DNA of 41,603 bases from Alphaproteobacteria bacterium (GTDB lineage Bacteria > Pseudomonadota > Alphaproteobacteria > RF32 > CAG-239). This document shows positions 32,485 through 39,995 of the stretch, piece by piece (position 1 is the stretch's first letter; every line of letters begins with the position of its first letter). A program made the translations under genes and the position numbers. The notes under the pieces were generated by a model, which had not been told where the DNA came from, ran no database searches, and was given only the letters and a program-made list of their open reading frames with translations. The stretch is taken from positions 1-41,603 of the forward strand of contig JAFTVD010000001.1 in assembly GCA_017465945.1 (NCBI GenBank). The letters run 5' to 3'.

Positions 32485-33344
32485 TATTTATCTCCTTTAT
32501 TCATATTAGCCCTTAAAATACTCAAGGCGTCACGGTCAATCTTTCTTGCACCTGATTTTGAAGATTTTTCCTCCATATATTCTCTAACATTATTGACAAG
32601 ATTTTTAGTTTCTAATCTTGTATGATTACGTTTAACAGTTTCATTAAGTTTTTGTAATTTAGTCTTTAATTCCTCATCTTTTACTTTTTCCATATAGATA
32701 TTAACTTGACGTCTAGCTTTACATGCTTCAATTGTTAATTTCAATTTATCTAACAAACTATCAGTCTTTTCTCTACGCCTTTTTATTCTATCATATTCTT
32801 TTATTTCATGGAAAACATATTTATGAGGTTGCACTTCTTTCCAATCTTGTTCGATTATATTTTTACTATCCGAACGAATTTTTCTTATCTTTTTTCTACC
32901 CTCTTCGGTTTTATACTCACCACTTTCAAAAATTTTATTAAGTTCATCATGCTTATACGTCAAATTTAATGAAGCTTCAAAACTATACCCTTTTTCCAAA
33001 GTTTCAGCACAATACTTCATATTTTCATTGCTAGTCATAACTGTACTATATACAATTTGGTTAACCTTAAACACATCATAAGGAATATCTCTTAATACTT
33101 TTTGCTCGGTGTACTCAACAAACCTATCCCATGGCTCTTGTCCACCAAACACTTCATCAGGCAAAGTATCTCCATAAAAACTCTTAATCCACTCAGGAAC
33201 AATCTTCCAAACATGATAATGTCTTTCATGTTTAGAATATATTGAAGTAACCACATCTTCAGCCACCCCCTCTCCTTTAATCTTCATATAATCTTCAGGA
33301 AAGTTAGCTTCTAAAAATCTATCAAAGTCACTTCTTTTAGCCAT
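32484..33344 (-). CDS. Charged coiled-coil protein, second of three paralogs, 286 aa
   Basis: The N-terminal domain (about 5-80) closely matches the first paralog: DFDRFLEANFPEDYMKIKGE, VVTSIYSKHERHYHVWKIVP and EWIKSFYGDTLPDEVFGG. The shared motif NIIEQDWKEVQPHKYVFHEI lies at about 151-170, followed by a long Lys/Arg/Glu-rich coiled coil to the C-terminus. It has no signal peptide or membrane segment. GAGGAAT precedes the ATG, 13 nt after the stop of the first gene, and the stop overlaps the next ATG. I cannot link it to a named family. Confidence 0.75.
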   Translation of the reverse strand: MAKRSDFDRFLEANFPEDYMKIKGEGVAEDVVTSIYSKHERHYHVWKIVPEWIKSFYGDTLPDEVFGGQEPWDRFVEYTEQKVLRDIPYDVFKVNQIVYSTVMTSNENMKYCAETLEKGYSFEASLNLTYKHDELNKIFESGEYKTEEGRKKIRKIRSDSKNIIEQDWKEVQPHKYVFHEIKEYDRIKRRREKTDSLLDKLKLTIEACKARRQVNIYMEKVKDEELKTKLQKLNETVKRNHTRLETKNLVNNVREYMEEKSSKSGARKIDRDALSILRANMNKGDK

Positions 33345-33357
33345 TTTTATTCCTCAT

Positions 33358-34374
33358 CTATGCCCTTTGCTGCCCTTTTGCCATCTTGCGCATATTAATA
33401 AGTTCATTTGATAGCCCTGATACATCAACTTGTCTTACTTTATCTTTAGAAGACCCCAAACTTAAATTATCCGCCATATATGTTTCTAATTTATCACCTA
33501 CCGCCCCTTTTTCTCTTTCATATTGAAGTTTCAATTCATAAACTAATGAATTTTTATCTAGCTTAAATTCTTTACCAACACTGTTATTATGGTTAGCTTC
33601 AAGCTTCAATCCATTTTCAGCTAAAACATTTGTAAACATTTCTAAAATTTCAGGATGAAGTCTTGCAAGACCAGCTTGCTGTCTTTCCCCTCTTAAATAA
33701 TCAACTAAATTAGCTCTTGTTTTTTCATCTTTTAACTTACGAGCAGTACGAACAAGTTCTTCTTTTAACGCATCTTCTTTAATTCCTATTGCAATCTTTT
33801 CATTAGCACTTTCTGCTAAATTTTCACGACGTTTTGCCCTACTTAATTCTTTAGCCAAATGTAACAAATATTTTTCAGGTTGTTTTTCTTTCCAATCCTT
33901 TAATATAACTTGTTTATCTCTTTCACGAGTTTTACGCCATTTTTCCAAAAATTCTTTTCTCTCTTCATCTGTCATTTTATCACAATTGCAAGCTTCCATT
34001 TGCAATCTATCACGCTCTGCTCTATTAGATAAAAGAAGTGATGCACTTTCTGCGGCATAACCAGCCGCCAACAAAGAAACACCATAATCCGTAGCTTCTT
34101 GAATTCTTTCTTGTTCTTTTTGATTTTCTTCTTCTTCTTCGTTTATAAATTCTCGAACAGATTTACTACCATTTAATACCTCATCAGGCAAATCATCACG
34201 ATATTCTGCTTTAATCCATTCAGGAACTCTACACCATTTCTTATATTCATCTTCTAACTTAGAATAAATAGAATTAATAACATCTTCCTTTACGTCACTA
34301 GCTGTAGCTCTGCGATAATCATCAGGAAAATTTGCTATCATAAATCTCTCAAAATCACTCGAAATCTTAGACAT
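33358..34374 (-). CDS. Charged coiled-coil protein, first of three paralogs, 338 aa
   Basis: The first gene of the operon and the longest paralog. The N-terminal domain contains DFERFMIANFPDDYRRATAS (about 7-26), VINSIYSKLEDEYKKWCRVP and EWIKAEYRDDLPDEVLNG, where W-I-K and L-P-D-E-V are identical in the second paralog. The shared motif VILKDWKEKQPEKYLLHLAK lies at about 155-174, followed by coiled-coil segments. The C-terminal 100 residues are unique. There is no signal peptide. GAGAGG lies 8 nt before the ATG and a good promoter precedes it. The shared domain is probably a protein-binding module, but this is inference. Confidence 0.75.
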   Translation of the reverse strand: MSKISSDFERFMIANFPDDYRRATASDVKEDVINSIYSKLEDEYKKWCRVPEWIKAEYRDDLPDEVLNGSKSVREFINEEEEENQKEQERIQEATDYGVSLLAAGYAAESASLLLSNRAERDRLQMEACNCDKMTDEERKEFLEKWRKTRERDKQVILKDWKEKQPEKYLLHLAKELSRAKRRENLAESANEKIAIGIKEDALKEELVRTARKLKDEKTRANLVDYLRGERQQAGLARLHPEILEMFTNVLAENGLKLEANHNNSVGKEFKLDKNSLVYELKLQYEREKGAVGDKLETYMADNLSLGSSKDKVRQVDVSGLSNELINMRKMAKGQQRA

Positions 34375-34416
34375 CGTAGGTCCTCTCTTTCAAAGCATCA
34401 TACCTCTATTATCTTA

Positions 34417-34445
34417 ATAATATCATAATTTTTACCTAACATCAA
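34417..34445 (-). promoter_or_regulatory. Promoter of the three-paralog operon
   Basis: On the minus strand TTGATG (34440-34445), 17-nt spacer and TATTAT (34417-34422), about 43 nt before the ATG. Confidence 0.65.
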
Positions 34446-34511
34446 GCAAAAACGAACAAAACATATATTTTCATATTCTTTTTCTTAAAATTTTTTATAA
34501 ATATTACTATT

Positions 34512-34545
34512 AAAAAAGCGTTTCCTAAAAAAGGAAACGCTTTTT
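34512..34545 (-). terminator. Intrinsic terminator of the 34547 gene
   Basis: A 13-bp stem, AAAAAGCGTTTCC (34533-34545 read on the minus strand) with GGAAACGCTTTTT (34513-34525), a 7-nt loop and a T-run. It lies directly after the stop codon. Confidence 0.9.
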
Positions 34546-34546
34546 C

Positions 34547-34906
34547 TCACAATTCATCTAAATGCTCATCAACATCTCGTCTACAATATTTTTGAATATA
34601 TACCACACTTCTCACAACAACAATCAGTGCCAAAACCATTGTTACTAATGAAAAAATATTAGAACAAAACTCTAATCCCACCGCCATCGTCAACCTAGCA
34701 AGCAACAAAAACAAAAACATTGCATATGATGATTTTGTACCCACAGATTTTATATTTTTCATCTTTGGAAAAACCAAAAACAATCCAAGCAATGATATTG
34801 TCAAAAATAAAATCTCTAGCCAACCATTTACCAAACAAGATGCCAAAAACAATAACGCACTAGCAATTATTGCAACACGCGTAAAATCAAATAATTTTTC
34901 TTCCAT
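34547..34906 (-). CDS. Small four-span membrane protein, 119 aa, unknown
   Basis: About four hydrophobic helices fill the protein (VAIIASALLFLASCLV, EILFLTISLLGLFLVF, YAMFLFLLLARLTMAVG and IFSLVTMVLALIVVVRSVVY), with a short acidic tail ending DVDEHLDEL. The frame extends to an ATG at 34927, but AGG just before ATG 34904-34906 (MEEKLFDF) makes this start slightly better. No family is recognised. It is one of two adjacent minus-strand membrane protein genes, each with its own terminator. Confidence 0.6.
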   Translation of the reverse strand: MEEKLFDFTRVAIIASALLFLASCLVNGWLEILFLTISLLGLFLVFPKMKNIKSVGTKSSYAMFLFLLLARLTMAVGLEFCSNIFSLVTMVLALIVVVRSVVYIQKYCRRDVDEHLDEL

Positions 34907-34947
34907 AAACCTATTTTTTAAACACAATAATTAATTAATTGCTTGTA

Positions 34948-34975
34948 GTAATAACAAAAACTAAAAAAAAATCAA
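34948..34975 (-). promoter_or_regulatory. Possible promoter of the 34547 gene
   Basis: On the minus strand TTGATT (34970-34975), 16-nt spacer and TATTAC (34948-34953). The match is moderate and lies in a T-rich tract just after the preceding terminator. Confidence 0.4.
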
Positions 34976-34985
34976 GATTTTTTTG

Positions 34986-35014
34986 AAAAAAATTCTCCCC
35001 AACTTGGGGAGAAT
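34986..35014 (-). terminator. Intrinsic terminator of the 35017 gene
   Basis: On the minus strand ATTCTCCCC (35006-35014) pairs with GGGGAGAAT (34992-35000) around a 5-nt loop, followed by a T-run (34986-34991). Confidence 0.9.
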
Positions 35015-35016
35015 AA

Positions 35017-35583
35017 TTAATCATCACTAATCGCCGACCACAAAACAATCAAAATAAAGCCAGCAAGTAGAAAAGCAAGCCAACAAACCAACATCATACT
35101 TATCGAATGATAAATACAAGGCCAAGCAAGTATTGCTATTGTTAACAAAACAATGGCCCATGACCCTACATTTCTAATAATACGACAATAGCTCTTTAAA
35201 ACAGAAGCTTCCATATCATCGACTAAGCTGAAAACTTTGATGTACAAATAATCAATAAACAAAAAAGAGAAAAACACCCCAAGAAATGGTAATATAGTTT
35301 CATTAAACATAATCACTTCTCCATCTCCCGCAGTAATAAATACTTTCTTTAACCACAAAAGCAAACCACACATAATAGCCAGCCCCCCTATCCAAAGGAT
35401 ACTTATTACTATCATTTTGAGTATAGTCATAACTTTATTGTCATTAAAGGCATCTACAATCTTTTGCTTATTTAATTTTGATTTAGCTTCGTCTAATATC
35501 ACTCCATCTCTGTAGTCTTTTAGAACTACTTCAATACGCTTTTTCAAAAGCTCTTTTTCAAGATTTTTTAAACATTCATCCAT
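35017..35583 (-). CDS. Four-span membrane protein, 188 aa, unknown
   Basis: A cytoplasmic, charged, helical N-terminus of about 50 residues (KNLEKELLKKRIEVVLKDYR) precedes about four membrane spans (ILKMIVISILWIGGLAIM, TILPFLGVFFSFLFIDYLYI, SWAIVLLTIAILAWPCIY and MMLVCWLAFLLAGFILIVL). No family is recognised. There is no Shine-Dalgarno; an A/T-only leader runs into the ATG. A clear promoter and a strong terminator make it monocistronic. It shares this style with the small membrane protein genes at 4056, 6105, 14152 and 34547. Confidence 0.65.
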   Translation of the reverse strand: MDECLKNLEKELLKKRIEVVLKDYRDGVILDEAKSKLNKQKIVDAFNDNKVMTILKMIVISILWIGGLAIMCGLLLWLKKVFITAGDGEVIMFNETILPFLGVFFSFLFIDYLYIKVFSLVDDMEASVLKSYCRIIRNVGSWAIVLLTIAILAWPCIYHSISMMLVCWLAFLLAGFILIVLWSAISDD

Positions 35584-35614
35584 ATCTATATATAATTAAT
35601 TAGTTAACGATAGC

Positions 35615-35643
35615 ACTATAAATTAACTTTTTTAATTAGTCAA
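35615..35643 (-). promoter_or_regulatory. Promoter of the 35017 gene
   Basis: On the minus strand TTGACT (35638-35643), 17-nt spacer and TATAGT (35615-35620), 32 nt before the ATG, so the leader is only about 25 nt. Confidence 0.65.
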
Positions 35644-35658
35644 GATTTTTGTCTAAAA

Positions 35659-36138
35659 TTAATCAGGATATTTCAATCTATCATCAGTTATATTTTCTAG
35701 CACTTCTTCATAATATTTATTTGCTAAAAATTTAGCCATATTAAGATTCATGTCCAAATAATTACCACAATCACGAGCAGCCGCTCCCGGAACATCTCCT
35801 TCAAATTTACGAATAAAATCAAACATTTCCTTCATCAATGGAACAATTTTCTTTGAAGTATATTTCCCTTCTAGCAACAAATAAAAACCTGTTCTACACC
35901 CCATCGGACCAAAATAAACCGTTTTTTTTGCATACTTTTTATGATTACGCATAAATGTTGCCCCAAGATGCTCAATAGTATGAATTTCAGCAGTATTCAT
36001 AACTGGCTCAAAATTAGGTCTTGTCATTCTAATATCAAAAGTAGTAATCACTTTGCCATCAAAATCATCAATTCTTGAAACATATACCCCTGGCAATAAT
36101 GTTAAATGATTAACCATAAAACTTGCAATTTTTTCCAT
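35659..36138 (-). CDS. luxS: S-ribosylhomocysteine lyase LuxS
   Basis: LuxS cleaves S-ribosylhomocysteine to homocysteine and the AI-2 precursor DPD in the activated methyl cycle. All key residues are present: the metal site HTIEHL (His53, His57, catalytic Glu56), Cys81 in GPMGCRTGFYLL, and Cys124 as third metal ligand in ARDCGNYLDMNL. The segment GVYVSRI then ITTFDIRMTRPN is typical. At 159 aa it is full length. GAGGTGAG precedes the ATG. No pfs/mtnN gene is nearby to make the substrate. Alphaproteobacteria generally use S-adenosylhomocysteine hydrolase instead, so LuxS here suggests acquisition, probably from gut Firmicutes or Bacteroidetes-like donors. Confidence 0.96.
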   Translation of the reverse strand: MEKIASFMVNHLTLLPGVYVSRIDDFDGKVITTFDIRMTRPNFEPVMNTAEIHTIEHLGATFMRNHKKYAKKTVYFGPMGCRTGFYLLLEGKYTSKKIVPLMKEMFDFIRKFEGDVPGAAARDCGNYLDMNLNMAKFLANKYYEEVLENITDDRLKYPD

Positions 36139-36198
36139 ATCTCACCTCATAAAATTAATTATAAATAATAGATAACCTAAAAAAACATTTTATGCAAC

Positions 36199-36222
36199 AA
36201 AAAAGGCGAGTTTCCTCGCCTT
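36199..36222 (-). terminator. Intrinsic terminator of dnaK
   Basis: On the minus strand AAGGCGAG (36215-36222) pairs with CTCGCCTT (36203-36210) around a GAAA loop, followed by T-run 36199-36204. It separates dnaK from luxS. Confidence 0.9.
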
Positions 36223-36267
36223 AATCATCAGATACGAACTTGATAAGTATTTAATCAATATCACCTA

Positions 36268-38190
36268 TTATTTTACTTCTTCAAAGTCAGCATCTACTAC
36301 TTTTTCATCAGCATTACTGCTTGTTTCAGCCTCTGGAGCACCTTGAGCAGTTCCTTGTGCACCCATATCTGCACCTTGAGCCTTATACATAGCTTCACCT
36401 AATTTAAGTGATGCTTGCATCAAAGCATCTGATTTAGATTTAATAGCTTCAGCATCTTCGCTTTCCAAAACAGCTTTCAAATCACTAACAGCTGTCTCAA
36501 TAGCACTTTTATCAGCAGAACTAATCTTATCAGAATTTTCTTTTAATGTTTTTTCTGTTGTATGGATTAAACCTTCTGCTTGGTTACGAGCTTCTACTAA
36601 TTCTTTTTTCTTTTTATCAGCTTCAGCATTAGCTTCTGCATCTTTAACCATCTTTTCAATATCAGCATCGCTCAAACCACCACTTGCTTGAATACGAATA
36701 GATTGTTCTTTGTTAGTAGCCTTATCTTTAGCAGAAACATTAACAATACCATTAGCATCAATATCAAATGTTACTTCAATTTGAGGCATACCACGAGGTG
36801 CAGGTGGAATATCAACCAAATCAAATTGACCAAGCAATTTGTTGTGAGCTGCAATTTCACGTTCACCTTGGAACACTCTAATAGTAACAGCTGTTTGACC
36901 ATCTTCAGCAGTAGAGAATACTTGAGATTTACGAGTTGGAATAGTTGTGTTTCTATCAATCAAACGAGTAAACACACCACCCAATGTTTCAATACCCAAA
37001 GAAAGAGGAGTAACGTCTAAAAGAAGTACATCTTTAACATCACCCATCAATACACCACCTTGAATAGCCGCACCAACAGCCACCACTTCATCAGGGTTAA
37101 CACCTTTATGAGGTTCTTTACCAAAGATTTCCTTAACTTTTTCTTGTACTTTTGGCATACGTGTCATACCACCAACCAAAATAACTTCGCTAATATCACT
37201 TGGATTAATACCAGCATCTGCCATAGCTTTTTTACAAGGTTCAACAGTTTTTTCAATCAAATCTTCAACAATAGATTCAAGCTTTGCACGAGTAAGTTTA
37301 ATATTCAAATGCTTTGGAATTGGAGTACCTGTACTCATATCAGCAGTAATAAATGGAAGATTAACTTCTGTTTGAGTTGTTGAAGAAAGTTCAATTTTAG
37401 CCTTTTCAGCAGCTTCTTTTAATCTTTGAAGAGCAAGTCTATCAGCCTTAAGGTCAATATTATTTTCTTTTTTGAACTCATCAGCTAGGTAGTTTACTAA
37501 TCTTTGGTCAAAGTCTTCACCACCAAGGAATGTATCACCATTTGTAGATTTAACTTCAAATACACCATCACCAATTTCCAAAATTGAAATATCAAATGTA
37601 CCACCACCAAGGTCATAAACAGCAATAGTACCTGTTGCTTTTTTATCCATACCATAAGCAAGAGCAGCAGCTGTTGGCTCGTTGATAATACGCAAAACTT
37701 CTAAGCCTGCAATTTTACCAGCATCTTTTGTAGCTTGTCTTTGGCTATCATTAAAATAAGCAGGAACAGTAATAACAGCTTTTTCAATTTTTTCACCTAA
37801 ATAGCTTTCTGCAAATTCTTTAATCTTTTGCAAAACAATAGCAGAAATTTGAGATGGAGCATATTTTGTACCTTTAACTTCAACCCAAGCATCACCATTA
37901 TCACCATCAACAATCTTAAAAGGAGCAGTAGCCTTATCCTTTTCAACTTCTGGAGAGTTATATCTACGACCAATCAAACGTTTAATCGCAAATAATGTAT
38001 TTTCTGGGTTAGTAACAGCTTGACGTTTAGCAGGGTAACCAACCAACCTATCACTATCAGTAAAAGCAACCATTGAAGGAGTTGTTCTTGCACCTTCAGA
38101 GTTTTCTAAAACTTTAGCCTCTCCGCCTTCCATAATAGCAAAACAAGAGTTCGTTGTACCAAGGTCAATACCTAATACTTTATTACTCAT
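36268..38190 (-). CDS. dnaK: Hsp70 chaperone DnaK
   Basis: An ATP-driven chaperone that binds unfolded segments with DnaJ and GrpE. The N-terminal ATPase domain (about 1-385) has [59 protein letters not shown] and [19 protein letters not shown]. The linker [19 protein letters not shown] leads to the substrate domain and helical lid, ending in the conserved [10 protein letters not shown]. At 640 aa the length is standard, with the Gram-negative insertion. AAGGAT precedes the ATG. dnaJ, normally next, is absent; a terminator follows instead. The promoter region carries a heat-shock-like -10. Confidence 0.98.
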   Translation of the reverse strand: MSNKVLGIDLGTTNSCFAIMEGGEAKVLENSEGARTTPSMVAFTDSDRLVGYPAKRQAVTNPENTLFAIKRLIGRRYNSPEVEKDKATAPFKIVDGDNGDAWVEVKGTKYAPSQISAIVLQKIKEFAESYLGEKIEKAVITVPAYFNDSQRQATKDAGKIAGLEVLRIINEPTAAALAYGMDKKATGTIAVYDLGGGTFDISILEIGDGVFEVKSTNGDTFLGGEDFDQRLVNYLADEFKKENNIDLKADRLALQRLKEAAEKAKIELSSTTQTEVNLPFITADMSTGTPIPKHLNIKLTRAKLESIVEDLIEKTVEPCKKAMADAGINPSDISEVILVGGMTRMPKVQEKVKEIFGKEPHKGVNPDEVVAVGAAIQGGVLMGDVKDVLLLDVTPLSLGIETLGGVFTRLIDRNTTIPTRKSQVFSTAEDGQTAVTIRVFQGEREIAAHNKLLGQFDLVDIPPAPRGMPQIEVTFDIDANGIVNVSAKDKATNKEQSIRIQASGGLSDADIEKMVKDAEANAEADKKKKELVEARNQAEGLIHTTEKTLKENSDKISSADKSAIETAVSDLKAVLESEDAEAIKSKSDALMQASLKLGEAMYKAQGADMGAQGTAQGAPEAETSSNADEKVVDADFEEVK

Positions 38191-38240
38191 ATCTAAAATC
38201 CTTATCCTTTTTTAAGTTAAAAAATCATTTCTGATACTTT

Positions 38241-38268
38241 ATATAGGGAGCAATTTTTCCCCCTGCAA
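38241..38268 (-). promoter_or_regulatory. dnaK promoter, sigma-70 with sigma-32-like features
   Basis: On the minus strand TTGCAG (38263-38268) is followed after 17 nt by TATATA. The same stretch reads TTGCAG, 14-nt spacer, CCCTATAT (38241-38248), close to the heat-shock -10 CCCCATNT. It lies about 50 nt upstream of the ATG. Confidence 0.5.
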
Positions 38269-38316
38269 TAGCAAAATCAAAAAAAAATTATTTTTTTTAA
38301 TTTTTAAATAGATATA

Positions 38317-38344
38317 TTGACAGAATAAAAAAGCTATATATACT
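38317..38344 (+). promoter_or_regulatory. Promoter of the flotillin-like gene
   Basis: Perfect TTGACA (38317-38322), 16-nt spacer and TATACT (38339-38344). Transcription would start near 38351, divergent from dnaK. Confidence 0.7.
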
Positions 38345-38436
38345 TCCAGCCGATATTTTATTTTTATTAACCCAATTAATTTATAAATTTTTATGGAACA
38401 CAAAGTATTATTCTGTACACAGTAATTGGTGTTGTT

Positions 38437-39858
38437 TTGCTTCTTGTAATTTCTATCATCTGCTGGTTGTTATCTAAAAGACGAGTAGTAAAACCATCTG
38501 AAGTTCATGTTGTTCGTCGCTCCAAAGTAACAGACATTTACGGAAACATTAAACCCGTAACAAATGCCGCAACAGGTGCTCAAGAGCAAACAGACGAATC
38601 CTCCGGTAACGTTTACTATGAAATCCCATCTTGGATGCCAATTTGGGGTGTCGAAGTTCAAGTCTTACCGCTTCACAACTTTTCTGTTGATTTGGAAAAC
38701 TATGAAGCTTATGACAAGGACAAACTACCATTTGTTGTAGATGTGACTGCATTCTTCCGTATTGCAGACTACAAACAAGCAGCTTCCCGTATTGAAGACA
38801 ACTCAACACTTGAAGAGCACCTAACTAAAATTGTTCAATCATCAGTTCGTTCAATTCTTGCTAACGATACATTGGATGAAATTATGATTCAACGTTCTCG
38901 TTACGGTGAAGAATTTACCAAGGAAGTATCAGACAACCTCAAAGAATGGGGTGTTGTTCCGGTAAAATCTATCGAACTAATGGATGTTCGAGATAAAGAT
39001 GGCGAACAAGTAATCTCCAACATCATGGAGAAGAAAAAGTCATTCATTGATATGGAAAGCCGTAAAGAGGTTGCCAAAAACAACCAAGAAGCAAAAGAAG
39101 CAGAAATTGCAGCCGAGCAATCCATCGCAATGAAGGAAGAAGAAAAACAAGAAACGGTAGGTCGTCGTCGTGCAGAGCGTGAAAAGGCAGTGGGTATTGC
39201 TCGTGAACAATCTCAACAAGACATTCAAGAACAAGCCAAAACTACCAAAGAAAAAGAAATGGCGGTTCTTCAAGTTGAAACGGTTCAACGTGCAAACATT
39301 GACAAAGAACGCACAATCATTGATGCCAACGCCTCACGTGAACGTCAAAAGATTGAAGCTGAAGCCAAGGTAGTTGTTGCCGAAGAACAAAAGAAAGCTG
39401 CCGAACACGATGCTACAGCTCTCTACATCAAAAAAACAAAAGATGCAGAAGCTGAACTCATCAAAGAACAAAACATTGCCAAGGCTATTGAAGCCAAGGG
39501 TCTTGCTGAAGCAACAGCCAAAGAAAAGCAAGGTCTTGCTGAAGTAGAACCACAAATTGCTCTCGCCAAAGAAATTGGTGAAAACAAGGGATACCAAGCC
39601 TACCTTATTGAAATCAAAAAGGTTGAAGCAACTCAAGCCGTTGGTATTGAACAAGCCAAAAACTTGGGCAATGCTCAAATCAAGATTATCGCCAACGCCG
39701 GTGGTAATGTTGAAACAGGTGTTAAATCGGTAATGGACTTGTTTTCTGCCTCAGGCGGTCAGGCTTTAGGTTCAATGCTTGAAGCGTTCAAAGGAACAGA
39801 TGCCGGTCAAGCTATCATTGAAAAGCTAACAGGCACCAAAGAAGATGAAAATAAATAA
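38437..39858 (+). CDS. Flotillin/SPFH-domain membrane protein (YqiK-like), start uncertain
   Basis: Flotillins are membrane scaffold proteins. The SPFH domain runs from about residue 15 to 210 (VKPSEVHVVRRSK, PFVVDVTAFFRIADYKQAAS, TLDEIMIQRSRYGEEFTKEV and WGVVPVKSIELMDVRDKDGE), followed by a long Ala/Glu/Lys coiled coil (about 205-390) and the C-terminal GVKSVMDLFSASGGQALGSM. The frame has no ATG or GTG. TTG at 38437 has no ribosome site and leaves too short a membrane span; the frame stays open to 38380, and codons from 38410 would complete about 20 hydrophobic residues. ATG 38393 is one frame off. G+C and use of GCC/AAG codons are higher than in neighbours, suggesting transfer. Confidence 0.82.
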   Translation: MLLVISIICWLLSKRRVVKPSEVHVVRRSKVTDIYGNIKPVTNAATGAQEQTDESSGNVYYEIPSWMPIWGVEVQVLPLHNFSVDLENYEAYDKDKLPFVVDVTAFFRIADYKQAASRIEDNSTLEEHLTKIVQSSVRSILANDTLDEIMIQRSRYGEEFTKEVSDNLKEWGVVPVKSIELMDVRDKDGEQVISNIMEKKKSFIDMESRKEVAKNNQEAKEAEIAAEQSIAMKEEEKQETVGRRRAEREKAVGIAREQSQQDIQEQAKTTKEKEMAVLQVETVQRANIDKERTIIDANASRERQKIEAEAKVVVAEEQKKAAEHDATALYIKKTKDAEAELIKEQNIAKAIEAKGLAEATAKEKQGLAEVEPQIALAKEIGENKGYQAYLIEIKKVEATQAVGIEQAKNLGNAQIKIIANAGGNVETGVKSVMDLFSASGGQALGSMLEAFKGTDAGQAIIEKLTGTKEDENK

Positions 39859-39885
39859 AACTTTCATCTTCTAACCTAAACTAAA

Positions 39886-39913
39886 AAGGAACCCTTACCG
39901 GTTCCTTTTTTTT
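39886..39913 (+). terminator. Intrinsic terminator of the flotillin-like gene
   Basis: AAGGAACC (39886-39893) pairs with GGTTCCTT (39900-39907) around a 6-nt loop and runs into T8. Confidence 0.9.
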
Positions 39914-39995
39914 ATTTTTTTACACCAAAATAAAGTAAATGTTAATACTTAATCTTGTATACTACAAAAAAGCACGTGCAATTTGGGTAAAAAAT

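Noticed and set aside
36688..37383. Plus-strand ORFs inside dnaK
   Set aside because: They lie antisense to a full-length conserved dnaK, have no ribosome sites and encode no recognisable protein.
38470..39678. Other-frame ORFs within the flotillin-like gene
   Set aside because: They overlap a strongly supported SPFH protein and have low-complexity Phe/Leu/Cys or Lys-rich translations typical of shadow frames.
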